Assembly (NCBI GenBank): GCA_037176725.1
Contig: JAZBRS010000039.1
Coordinates: forward strand, 22,294,001 to 22,358,000
Direction of reading: 5' to 3'
DNA from: Posidonia oceanica
Lineage: Eukaryota; Streptophyta; Magnoliopsida; Alismatales; Posidoniaceae
DNA: 64,000 nucleotides
This document shows positions 1-11,128 of this stretch, piece after piece; positions within the stretch are counted from its first letter, which is position 1, and each line of letters begins with the position of its first letter. Below the pieces are notes generated by a model, which had not been told where the DNA came from, made no database searches, and saw nothing but the letters and a program-made list of their open reading frames with translations. A program made the position numbers and the translations under genes.

Positions 1-720
1 ATGACGAAAGGGGTGATAAGTTAACGGACTTATCGCTAGATAGTTAGGGGGTATCGGCCCTCTGAAGCGTTGACGGACTCACCACCGGATAGTTTAGGGC
101 TATCAGCCCGAACGAGGAGTTAACGGACTCATCACCGGATATTTTAGGGCTATCAGCCCGAATGAGGGTGGAAAGGGGGTGGGATACCGAACCAGAAGGT
201 GCGGCAGAGGTCTAGAGACGCTCCCGTGACAGTTGGGGATGTCAGCCCAATGCAGATGGAAGTGGGATACCAAGGGGCAGCAAAAAAGATGCCCCTGGTA
301 TTAGGATGTTGCCAACGGACAGCCGAAGTGCTCCTGGCATCGAAATGCGAGGATGGATAGATGAATGGATGATAGGTTGACGAACCTATCACCGGGCAGT
401 TAGGGGTGCCAGCCCAGGAGTGATAGGCTGGGGATGTCTAGTAGCAGGATTTGACGGCGTGGGGAATGCAATGGAACAAAGAATGCAAGGTGATAGGTTG
501 ACGGACCCATCGCCGAGCAGTTTAGGGCTGCCAACTCGATCGGGCGAGGGGGACGATATCATAGGGCAGACAAAAAGATGCCCCTGGTATCAGGATGATA
601 ACAGGGGACAGCCGAAGTGCCCCTGGCACCAGAATGCAAGGGTGGATGAACGGGCGAATGGATGATAGGTTGACGAACCCATCACCGAGCAATTAGGGGT
701 GCCAGCCCGGATGCAAAGAA
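1..720. repeat. Degenerate tandem hairpin repeats, 3' internal region of element A
   Basis: Repeated modules of roughly 60-120 bp. Each holds a hairpin of the form GATARGT-N6-ACYTATC and a second one of the form GGGCT-atc-AGCCC. Perfect stems are seen at 15-34 (GATAAGT with ACTTATC) and 371-390 (GATAGGT with ACCTATC). A third module, related to atgcccctggtatcaggatg, occurs near 290 and 570. The same modules occur at 2250-2340, in element B (35040-37130, opposite orientation) and partly in element D (60040-60110). No coding potential is visible. Confidence 0.75.
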
Positions 721-2767
721 TGAGGGATGCGGACGGATACATAGAAAACAGGAAACCCCCTGTGGTGGGTGTGCAATGGTCTCAGCGCGGGCATGCTTCG
801 TAGCATCACGAGGTGACAAACGAGGGACATGCCGTTCATCCAGAACCTGCCCAACACGGTGGGCGGCAAAACTTTGAAAAACGCAGAGCCTCTGAGCGAG
901 GTCAGGCAAAGAGTGCTCATCCTTGGCTCCGATTTTCGAAAACAGGGTGAAGAGAAGGTAAGTTATTACAGCACGCATTTTTTGGTGGCTTTGGACTCAA
1001 AAGCAATTGCACTAAAAGGGTGCTCCTGCACTTCTTGACTCAGGAGACTCGATCCTCGAGCAACGCCATGTCGAGTTGTGGTCGGTGGCTCTCTTTCTCA
1101 CTCTTGGCCCAGGATGAGGCTTTGGCTTCGCAGAGAATAGCCTTTGGCTGCAGGTAGGTAGCAGAAGCGTTGGATGTAGCTTCACAGCCTCCATCTTAAT
1201 TCCTCGGGGACCGACTACCGCTTTTGACGCTCACACGATGATGTTTCTTTTCCCCTCATGAGTGATTGGATCTGCATCTAGCCTTCTTGGAAATAAGTGT
1301 TGTCTGCACAGGGGTTGGAGCGTGCTGCTGCGCTCGGAGGGTGGGGCCAGGTCCTCCAGATATGATGTCTTGTGTAGTTGCCAGTGTGGCGCTTGATGTT
1401 GATAACTGAGGTGGCTTTGACACTCGTCCGAATCACTCCTCTCATGAGCGCCTTCTTTCTTCAACTTCTTTCTTCATTTTTCTTTTGTGCTCAGCATGCA
1501 TATCAAGTTATCATATTCTTTTGCTCACATGATCTCTATTCTTTTGGGATATGCATGTCTTCGCCCTCTTGGGGTAGCGGTCCCTGATGAGGCATTAAGA
1601 GTTCGACTGATCCGCGTACACCCTCAGCCTCTGCAATGTGTGCTTACAGCCTCTGGCTATGCTCCGCTCTACTTCGGTCCTCTCCATGTTCGGTGGACTC
1701 TCTTGATACGGTGGATTTCGCTTGTAGTGTTCTAAAACCTAGCGAGATGCTCTATTCTGCTCTCAATCTCACTTTGTAGCCACATGCAAGAGATGGCGCT
1801 GTTCGGGTGAGTTTTGCCTGAGATTGTCACTGCTTGACATTCTCCAGGCGCTGCTTGCTTGTCCATAGCCAGGTTTCTGATTATACAAATGTTTATGGGT
1901 TTTGTATTTTTTAGAAGGGAAGGGACAAGCATGTTTTTAGGTTTTGCATCGGATTTGTATTTTTTATGGTTTTTTAGGTTTAAGAAAACATAAAAGGGGA
2001 AACCAACAGCAATGCGAGAAAATATTTTTGCGTTTTTTGGTTTTCTTGATTTTTTTTGGCGTTTTTGTGCTTTATAGGATGCAAGAAATGGCATGTACGT
2101 GCAGAAGGTGGTATGCATGATGACAGATATGTGCAAGACGAACGTGCAGAGTGATAAATGAGGTGATACGTGTAGAGGAATGTGCAGAGTGATAAATGAA
2201 GTGATACGTGTAGAGAGTGGCAAATGTGTGCAGTAGAATATGCAGAGTGATGGGTTAACGGACTTATCGCTGAATAGTTAGGGATATCAGCCCGAGGATG
2301 ACAGGTTAACGGACCTATCACCGAGCAGTTAGGGTTGCCAGCCCGAATGATGAGATGAATGCAAGAAGTAGAAGGGATGCATGCTTTTTAATGAGTTTTG
2401 TTGATTTTATGCTTTTTATGATTTTCAGGCAAGGCGAAAAAGACCGCAAAAACAAAACAAAATGAAAAGAAAAGACAATGCAGAAAACAAAAGAGAGGTT
2501 AGAGGGGCTTACCTGTCAGCAACCTCGGGAGGGAGGTGCTGGTTACGCTCCTACGCTGCTGATGTTGTCGACAGGGTCCACTGTTGGCAGTGCGGGGAGC
2601 ACTAGGGCTGCAAAAGTTGGAGAAGAACTTACCTAGATGACGCTGCGTCTGGTCCTACTGTCGACGCTGCCGTTGCATCTCCGAGCGTCCCTCAGATGAG
2701 ATAGGGAGGACGGAAGAAGGGGATCGTGCTGATGGGATCAGAAGGATCCATCGGAGTGGAGCGGGAT
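721..2767 (-). other. Non-coding interval of element A, downstream of gag
   Basis: Where pol is expected on the minus strand there is no RT, RNase H or integrase motif in any frame. The stretch holds a possible exon-like segment on the plus strand (829-957), a 38-bp direct repeat beginning gtgcagagtgataaatga (2144 and 2182), another pair of GATARGT-type hairpin modules (2250-2340) and an otherwise featureless segment. I infer that pol was lost in the ancestor of this copy. Confidence 0.6.
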
Positions 2768-4930
2768 TCAGAAAAGATTGGGGTAACCCCCCGAGGTTCC
2801 GGCAGCTGCGAAGCCTGCAGGCTCGGAAGAGGGAGGGTCGGCTACACTAGGGTGTGCAAGTGCAAGTGCAGGTGTATGTGTATGTGTAGGCTCCTGCTCG
2901 CCGACGCTGATGATCCTACGGTTGATCAGGCGTTGAACGGCATCCCGGAGAGCGAGGCAGTTGTCCGTTGAGTGCCCGGTGGCCCGATGGAAACTGCAGA
3001 ACTGATCTGTATCATGCCACCACGGAGGGGGATTTGGTGACGGACGGACAGTCGGGAGCCTCAGGAGCGACTCAACTTGAGGGAAGATGACGCTCAGTGG
3101 TTCGGGGGGAGGCGTGTAATCACACTCAGCCTGACGAGGTCGTCTTTGCCTTGGATGGAGTCTTTGCCGAGCGGGTGCGACGTGATGCACGGGCTCGACG
3201 GTGGCAGTGTCCTCAGTGGGTGCAAAATTAGGTGCGTGCTCTAACGGAAAAGGGTCTAGTTGACTCTCTGCATAGGCAGGCTCTTCGGGAAGATCGACAC
3301 ATAATTCGGAGAGCTGTTCGGAGCGGTCAGGTGTGGAGCTGTTGTTGTTGTTGTTGTTGCTGCGGCGATTGCTGGAGGTGTTGGCCTGCCTAGCCAATGC
3401 AGAAAGTGCAGGGAAATGCCCACTTCGCAGCGAGCTTTCCACGCAGACACCAGCCCTAATCAGCGATGCATGACTAGTGATGTGCTGAATGCCAAGTAGA
3501 GTCCCAATCGCTGGCAGCGCCCCTTTGACGATCATCTCGATAGAATCCTCCTCGGAGGGTTTATCTTTGACTTGGGCGGCCAAGGAGCGCTACTCCCCGA
3601 ATGGCTCTTGGGGTCTCTGCTGGATGGCGACAAGATCCTCCCTCTTGGGGATCAGGTCGAGGTTGAAAGCATACTGCTCAAGGAAGGCCTGAGAAAGATC
3701 GGTCCAAGTTCGAACCGCTGCCATGTCAAGGGAAGTGAACCACTTGAGCGTGGGGCCGGTCAAACTCTTCTGAAACAGGCAGATAAGGAGCCTTTCATCA
3801 GCCTGAAGCTGAGCAAGGTCCCCGCAGTATGCCTTCAAATGCGAAATAGGACAGCCTTTACCATTGTATTTATCGAAAATCGGGATACGGAACTTCGAAG
3901 GGAGTGCGGCCTCAAGAAAGAGACAGTGGTCGCGAAACTGGTGAGACTGGTGGTCCTTGGCCTGCACTAGACGTAGTGCTTTATCCAGAACGTCCATCCT
4001 GTCATTGATGGGGTCTGGATTAACTACCGTAGGGGATGGTGCAGCAGGGGTAGGGACCACATACGCCGAGTGGGTCGCACCTAAGTGCTCCTCCGGATCC
4101 ATCATCACGTCGCCTAGTGGAGCAACGGGATGGCCAGCGTATCCGTGCGTGCGTGCAGTGTAGGTAGGAAAGTATGCTGGGTTCTGAACCTGATGCAAGG
4201 GGGATGGGTAGGTAACATGTTGTGTGGTGCGAGGTACAGATTGTTGGAGCAACAGTTGCTGCATAGGCGCGATGCTGGGCAGCGAACCAGTGGGATACTG
4301 TGCTCCAACTAGCCCAAAAGACTGATCACCAGGAAAGGGAGTTGTATGTAGTGCATAGTGTTGTGCAGAAGCAGGAGACAGATGCCGCGCCCCCATCACT
4401 GGAGCAGTGTGTAGCTGGGGCGATGGTCTAGGCGGGAGTGTAGTGTGTGCAACAGCAGGCCGCAGAGGAACCTCAGGGGCAACAGGAATACAAGAGGGTC
4501 GAACTGATAGAGCCATACCCTGCAGCCGTTGGATAGTGTCCATCAGGTGCCGATACCGCACTTCAGGAGACCCATGAGTGGGAACACTGAATTGCAGGAC
4601 CGGCCGAAAGGCAGACTCAAGAGATTGAGATCCTAAAGCAAAGGCCGTCACAGTAGAAGGGATGTCGGGAGCGACATATCCCTAGGACGAAGGGGTCAAA
4701 GACGCCTCTGGAACGCAAGGGGTGGTTATCAAGACAGATTCGACGATCGGATCCGGAGTGGCGCAAGTTTGCCAAAGACCCGCAGCAGAAGGGAGTGCCC
4801 TAGACACCTGAGGATGGAATCCTAGTGTCATAGAGGGCACAGAGCGAACAGAAGTGAAATCTGGAGGGACCCAAGTGGTAAACCCCTCCGAATCAATGGT
4901 AAAGTGGAGCCCACCGACAGACTGGGCCAT
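2768..4930 (-). pseudogene. gag: Gag polyprotein of element A, two in-frame stops
   Basis: One frame of 720 codons from ATG at 4930 to a stop at 2768, broken by TAG codons at 4684-4682 and 3592-3590. It would encode the capsid/nucleocapsid precursor that packages element RNA. The N-terminal half is Pro/Gln-rich. The capsid-like retrotransposon gag region lies at about residues 300-450 and includes FRIPIFDKYNGKGCP, HLKAYCGDL and LKWFTSLDMA. Near the C-terminus a short zinc-knuckle-like motif (FCSFHRATGH followed by NCLALRDAV) matches the Tat/Ogre pattern. Element B's gag (22889 on) is collinear with it, which supports the start and the lineage. A run of AAC/AAT codons (Asn-rich) lies near 3340. 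The frame stops after gag and does not fuse to pol. Confidence 0.85.
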
Positions 4931-6163
4931 TACTGATTGAGTCTAAGTGAGCGGAAGCTGCGACGAGAGAGAAAGAAGTAAAGTCTAAGGAAAACTACTG
5001 CCGGAAGCGACAAGTAGCTCAGAGGAAGGACGCTCAGAGTCCGGGCAGTGGATCCCGCACGTACCTGCAAAAGAGTAACGATGTTAGAAGCTGTATGCAA
5101 TAAAGAGTTATTAGGGGTGGCATGAATGGCACACGTGCAAATGAATGTCCTAAAAATGCGCTCTTTCACCATGCAAGTCCTGAGTAGATGACCTACTAGG
5201 ACGCACTCAAGGGTAGTGGGTTTAGACAGACTCCAGGTCAGAAAAAAGCAGGTCCCCTATCTAACTCCTGGCCCAAAGCTCAGGTAATAACAGGGTGGTG
5301 CGTTGGTGGCCTCGACCCTACCGAAGCATGGGCGGTACCCTCCACTAACACTGACACAACCCCTGGACAAGAGGGGACAGACCGACTGACTTGTACCATG
5401 CCAAAAGCAGTGGAACAAGGGGTCGGGACCATCCTTCGTAGACTGTGGGTGGACTCAGATGAGAAGATGCATGCCCTATATGATGCTTCATGCAAATGAT
5501 TAAAGTCTTTTATCTTGCGTATTTTATTAACTCTAGATCTTATTTTTACTTGCTATTTTTAATTAACCATAGGAAAAAGCAATCAGTCTCTACTATCCTA
5601 GGCATGGCATGTGCGAAAGGGAAGAAAATCACCCAAACATGGCAGGCAACAACATACAATAGAGCAAAAGGCAAGTGCATGGCATGTGCGAGTGTTTGTG
5701 AGCATGATAGTGAAGGGAAAGCATTCATCATGTCAAAAGGCATATATACAGAGCATGTGCGTGTGTAGTGACATAGCAAATGTGTAGAAGAAAGCATTCA
5801 TCAATCAAAAAGCATGCATTGTTGCCAAACAAGTATGTAGACATGCATTGTACAGGAAGTAAAGCGATAACAAGTAAGCAGGATAAAGAAAGTAAAGACA
5901 GGTAAGCTGTAAAGCGAATAAGAGCAGAAGCAAGGAAATAGGCAAGTAAACAAGCAAATTATCCAAAACAGAGCAAAAAAACCAAGGCAAGAGTAGCCGA
6001 GGGGGGTGCAACACCTAAGCAAAGTAACCACGAGGCGACTTGCTAGGAGTTCGCACAGAAAAACGAGCAAAACAGGCAAAGGAAACACAAAGGTGAACAA
6101 AGAAGGCAAATCCCAAACAGAATGCGAGTGAGCCAAAGCCAAAGCGAAAGCCGGAGTCTAGTA
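4931..6163 (-). other. Leader (5' untranslated region) of element A
   Basis: 1.2 kb between primer site and gag ATG. It matches element B's leader in length and in local sequence, notably around 5280-5495. Apart from the small ORF listed separately, nothing recognisable is coded here. The right part is rich in short A/G runs. Confidence 0.7.
5280..5495 (-). CDS. Small leader ORF (71 codons) shared with element B
   Basis: Begins MHEASYRACIFSS, exactly as the 77-codon ORF at 22276-22509 in element B's leader. Both have SLRR a few residues later and end close to PVI. Nucleotide similarity is high at the start and moderate after it. It precedes gag by about 350 bp and could be an upstream ORF that modulates gag translation, or simply a conserved RNA segment that happens to be open. 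Function unknown. Confidence 0.4.
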   Translation of the reverse strand: MHEASYRACIFSSESTHSLRRMVPTPCSTAFGMVQVSRSVPSCPGVVSVLVEGTAHASVGSRPPTHHPVIT

Positions 6164-6181
6164 TCCCCAGCGGAGTCGCCA
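6164..6181 (-). promoter_or_regulatory. Primer binding site of element A (tRNA-Arg)
   Basis: Minus strand reads TGGCGACTCCGCTGGGGA. This is the complement of the 3' end of plant tRNA-Arg(ACG) plus CCA, all 18 positions as I recall that tRNA. It lies one base from the LTR end (GCTACA|G|TGG), the normal place for priming minus-strand cDNA synthesis. Confidence 0.9.
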
Positions 6182-6757
6182 CTGTAGCAATCCCGGTGTT
6201 CAGATCGTCCATGCACATTGCCAAAGCTCGTGTGCACCGATCAGAATCAGGCTCACTATTAGCGGCTATGTCTGAGAAGGAAGACTTAACTCGAAAACAT
6301 TTAAAAAGGAAAAAGGGGGAAGAAAATAAGAAGATAAGACAAAATCGGAGTCGCTACCAAGTCTATTAGATCGAGAGACAAGGAAAACCGAGGGAATGCG
6401 TGAATAATCACGCAAAACCAAGCAAAAGATGCAATGCAGGGCAATGCAGAAGAAATGAGATGCAAATGAAGGCAAATGATGTGACTCGCGCCTAGGATAA
6501 GGGCAGTATGGTCATTGCGGGCTAAGAGAAAGGGCAAGGACTCCTGTTACGTGCGGGGAAGGTGTTAGGCACCCTCGACACGCCCGAGAATCGGTCTTTC
6601 TAGGCTTACGCTCGCATACGCAGGGAAATGCAGACTTTGAATGCCTAAGTGCCAGTGAATGCCTGTCTAGATGCTCAAAGGTGTGCTCTAAGTGAGGGAA
6701 TGCAATGCAGGAAAGTAAACGTGCAATCTAAGCGCTCAGCAACGCTGTCTGTGTTCC

Positions 6758-6778
6758 GAACCGGGCGAAACCTGGCTC
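6758..6778 (-). promoter_or_regulatory. Conserved LTR hairpin with TTCG loop (element A copy)
   Basis: Counterpart of 21151-21171 and 50810-50830 in element B. The outer arms pair (GAGCC with GGTTC, one G-T pair) around a TTCG loop. Its position, between the minisatellite and the gtgcctaacacc motif, is the same in all three LTRs. Role unknown; it may be an R/U5 RNA structure. Confidence 0.45.
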
Positions 6779-6879
6779 GTGAGAACTCCAGGCAGTAAGC
6801 ATCACTGCCCTATGTGCAAATGCGGGCGATAAAACAAAACAGCGATGGAAACCGGCAATGCGGGCGACATGCAAGGGAA

Positions 6880-7640
6880 AACAACGTAAAACACGCAAAA
6901 CGGTGCGAGAGGCGAAGCCGATACGCAAAACGATACAAGAATCGAGGTCGAGGCACAAAACGATGCGGGAAACGAAGCAAGAACGTAAAACAATGCAAAA
7001 AACAAGGCAAGGACATAAAACAGTGCGAAAAACAAAGTCGGCATGCAGAATGGTGCAAGAAACAAGCGAGACACGCAAAACGGTGCAAGAAACGAGCGAG
7101 GCATGCAAAACGATGCAAGAGACGAGCGAGGCACGCAAAACGGTGCAAGAAAATGAAACGGCACACAAAGCGGTGCAAGAAAACAAAGCGGCACGTAAAA
7201 CGGTGCAAGAAACAAAGCTGGGGTGCAAAACGGTGCAAGAAAACAAAGCGGCGCGCAAAACGGTGCGAGAAAACAAAGTGGCATGCAAAACGATGTAAGA
7301 AAACAGAGCGGTACGCAAAACGGTGCAAGAAAACAGAGTGGCATGCAAAACGGTGCAAGAAAATAGAGCGGCACGCAAAACGGTGCAAGAAACAAAGTTG
7401 GCACGCAAAACGGTGCAAGAAACAAAGCTGGCATGCAGAACGATGCAAGAAACAAAGCTGGCGCGCAAAACGGTGCAAGAAAACGAAGCGGCACGCAAAA
7501 CGGTGTAAGAAAACAAAGCAGCATGCAAAACGGTGTGTGAAAACAGCGCGGCACGCAAAACGGTGCAAGAAACAAAGCTGGCACGCAAAATGGTGCAAGA
7601 AAACAAAACAGCACGCAAGACGGTGCGAGAAATAGGGTGA
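6880..7640. repeat. 30-bp minisatellite, about 25 copies, in LTR of element A
   Basis: Units such as gcaaaacggtgcaagaaaca recur every 30 bases, two per 60-base line. Because 30 is divisible by three and the unit lacks stops, several frames on both strands stay open for 140-317 codons; these are not genes. Element B has only a degenerate equivalent at the same LTR position (20870-21120), so the array expanded in A's lineage. Confidence 0.9.
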
Positions 7641-10600
7641 AAAAGAGCGCGCAAAAGCCATGCAATGCGGATGATATGCAAAAGATGCTGCCGAAGTTCA
7701 GGAGGACTTACCTTGGAAATCTGATGCCGGATCTGAAATCTGATTGTCCATGCTGAAGAACGCTCCGCCGGGGTTGTCTAGGCAGCTTACTTGAGAAGAT
7801 CCAACGGCCGGATCTGAAGATATCTAGACATCAAGGCAGGAGGCCAGAACAGGGGAAAAGATAGGATCTAAGTGTAAAAGGGACCTAAGGGGTGTGCAAA
7901 GCAGGTCCTCCCATGTTCAGGGGAGCTAGACATACTTAAGTGTGTGAAAAGAGTACTAAATGCAATGATGTATGGGTGCAATGCATGGAAAAATGCAGAA
8001 AAGGACCTAAGAGTGATAAAACCAAGTTGCAGGACTTAAACTAAAAGAAAAAAAAAAAAAATGAACTGCAAGCGGACTGATGTGCAAATAAGCAAAACCA
8101 TAGATATTAAATGCAATTCAATATGCTTTTAAATCAGAATTAAATGAGTCTTAAACTGATCTGGACCTAAGTGCAATATTTAAAAACTTAAACGAACCTA
8201 ATGCAATACAAATGTAAAATACCTAAGCTAATGCAAAAATAAAACTAAAGCTAAAGCAAACCTGTTTATCTACAGGGACCGTGACCGAGGCTTGCTGGCG
8301 GGGGGGCCTGGGACGGCAGAGGTACGGGCGGCGCGGCCCGGGCGGCGTGCGGGGGAGCTCGGCGTGACGCGGCGGAGGCAGGGGCGGCATCCGGCGGCGT
8401 GGTGGGGCGCTAGACGACGCACGGGCATGCTGCTGGAGTCGCCGGCGCCGGGGAAGAAGGTCCCTCAGGCGGTGTGCTGCGGGTGGCACGGTCGACGAAA
8501 CGGCCCGGGGAAAGGCCGAGGAGCAAGAGGGGAGAGAGAGGAAGCCAGTGGAAGGGTTTTTTAACCTTTTCGCACGCCGGAACGAGCCACCCACCTAGGT
8601 GGTTTTCAACAGACTCGGCGGAGGTCGGGGCGGCGTGTGGCGGGTTGGCGGCGACACGCGACGATCTGGAGGCGTTGCTGGAGGTCTGGGGAAGACGACG
8701 GGGCTTCCAGAAGTGCGTTCTATAGCCCGGAGCGAGATCTGGTCCGGTCGAGCTCTGCCTGTGGTGGCCGAGGTGGATGCGGCGTTGTGCGGCGTTCCAG
8801 GCTGAAGCAAGGGCACGGGCGGCTAGGTGGTTAGCTGGGGAGCATGTAGGAAGAAACAGAAGTGGATTCTACTAGGTGTGAAGGAAGTTATGAGTGTTTG
8901 AAGATTTCGGTAAAAAAGGGGTCAAAGGTGTTTGTGGTGGAGTGTAAGGAGTGTGGGTGGTCTCGTGGGGAGATCTTGGGTGCCCTGTGAAGGTGGTTGT
9001 TGGGCGAGTAAGGTGGCCAAGTTTGAGGATTTTAGGAGGCTTGTAGTGGAGGTTCTGCAATGGGGTAGGATGTGCTGAGCTTGGGGAGGAAGACTGGGTT
9101 GAAAAACGGCCGCCTGTGGGTGAATGCTTGGATTCTCCCTTGGTTTCTTGCTCTAGGGCAGCGCACACGGGAGAGAGGAAGGTCTATGGGTGTGTTCTGG
9201 ATGTGCTCTGGTGGTGTCCTCCCCCTTTTCACAGGTCTGGTTCATTGGCTTTTTGTTGGTTGGGTTTCTGGGATTGCTTGCGGTGTTGTCAATGGCAGAA
9301 GCTTGGGCCTAGGTCTGCGGGAGAATGGAGGTGTGCAAGGACGGCAAGTCTGGTGATGGTGTGCTGTTGATTGGTGAAGGCTGGTTGGCAGAAAAGAGAG
9401 AAGGAAAACAGAAGGGAGAAGGCTGCTGTAACAGAAGGAGGAGGGAAAGAAATAAAAAGAAGAAGAAGGAATAGAAAAGAAGAAGAAAGAAGAAAAGAAA
9501 GAAAGAAAAAGAGAAAAAATTAATTTATGGTTTTCCTTTTTTGGATTTGTTTCAAGGCAAATTGTTTTGAATTTTCTTTTTTTTGTTTATAATTACTCTT
9601 TTGAATTTGTTAATGGTTTTCCTCTTATAAGTTTTTTTTCTTTTTGATTGTTTTAATTGTTTAAATTTCTCTTTTGATTTGAGATTTTAGGATTTGAGTT
9701 TTCTTTAAATTGTTTTTTGATTTTGTTTAAATGTTTGTTAAGTTTTTTAATTGCTTTTTAGTTAAGTTTTTCTTGTTAAGTTGGGATTTTTTAATTAGGC
9801 TTTTTTAATGGATTGCTTCTTAATTAACTAGGGGGAGTTTTAGTTTTTAGGATTTTTTCTTAAGTTTTCTTTTTAAATTATTTTCTGATTTTGTTTGTTA
9901 AATTCTTTTAATGTTTTTTAGTTAAATTTCTCTTGTTAAGTTTTTAATTAAATGTTTTTAAATTGTTTCAAGTTTTTGATTGTTTCTTTTAGATTTGTTA
10001 AGTGTTTTTTTAATTAATTACTTGTCTTAATGTTTTTAATTGTTTTCTTCTCTTTTAGGGTTCGTTTTTTATTATTTTTAATGAGGTTTTTACTTTTGTT
10101 TTGTTTTGATTATATTTTGGTTTTTTACTTGATTTTATAGCATTTTCTTTTGTTTATTTTGTATCTTTTAGATTGCATTCTTAATTTCCTTTTTTAGTTG
10201 GATTTAATTAGGTTTTTGTTTTTAACTGTTTGTTTAAGTTTTTTAATTGCTTCTTTTAGGATTTTGATTTGTTTTTTCTTTTATTTCAGAGTTTTACAGG
10301 TTTTTTAAGGTTTTTATAGGTTTTTGAGGATTTAGTGGAAGAAAGGAAAAGAAAGGGAAAAGGAAAAAGAAAAGGAGGAAATGGAGGAGGAAAGGAGAAA
10401 GATAGGAGTGGAAGGAGAATGAATATTAGAAAATCAGGGAAAATGGTAAAAATAAGGTAAAAATAGGAATAAGATTGAGAATAGATGGAGGCACAAGGGG
10501 GGCTCACAGCCAGGCAAGAAAGAGGGAGAAAAGGAGGTGAAAAGAAGGAGGATAATCAGGAGAGAGCGAGGAGAGAGAAAAGAATAATCTAGGAGAGAGA

Positions 10601-10964
10601 AAAGGATAATTTGGGCAAAAGGAGGTTTTAGAGGTTTCGAAAAGGGGCGAAATTTGGTGGGTGTGTAGTCTAGGGTCTCTAGTCTTCGTCCTAGGGTTTC
10701 AGTTTGGTTTTGAGAAAGTTTTGGAGGGGTTTTAAGATGTAGAAAAAGGGTAGTTTTGCCTAAGTTTCCTAGGGTTTTTGGAAGTGGTTTTGGTCTGAGA
10801 TTTTAAGGGCTTTTTGGTGGGTTTGTTAAGTCAGGAAGGGTGAGTTTTCCTATGGATTTTGGATAGTTTTCGGATTCGGGAAAGGGGGGTGATCTTAGGT
10901 TGAGTTTGGGCTTGTTTTGCGGGGAAAGAGGAAGAGAATGGTGTGGGTTTGGGCCTAGATATGG

Positions 10965-11048
10965 ATGGTTTTAGGTTAAGGTTTTGGATGGTTTTAGGCT
11001 AAAGTTTTGGATGGTTTTGGGCTAAAGTTTTGGATGGTTTTAGGTTGA
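10965..11048. repeat. 23-bp tandem repeat (about 3.5 copies)
   Basis: The unit atggttttaggctaaagttt followed by tgg repeats directly within the LTR of element A, next to the TTTAGGG-like tract. Confidence 0.8.
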
Positions 11049-11128
11049 AAGCGAGGGTGTGGTTTTAGGTTTTTCCTAGCCACCCGAGAGATCCGTTAAT
11101 TCAGCCTGTCAAAATAGGGTGTCAACAC

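Noticed and set aside
1732..2321. Two overlapping minus-strand frames (163 and 113 codons)
   Set aside because: They arise from short direct repeats and A/T-rich DNA; no motif, no counterpart in element B.
6728..7681. Long overlapping open frames on both strands (up to 317 codons)
   Set aside because: They are by-products of a 30-bp stop-free minisatellite; the products are simple repeats and several frames are open at once.
8223..8834. Possible GC-rich host gene inside A's LTR
   Set aside because: GC-rich with several short overlapping frames but no recognisable domain or splice pattern; it lies inside the LTR in the same place as B's C-rich segment.
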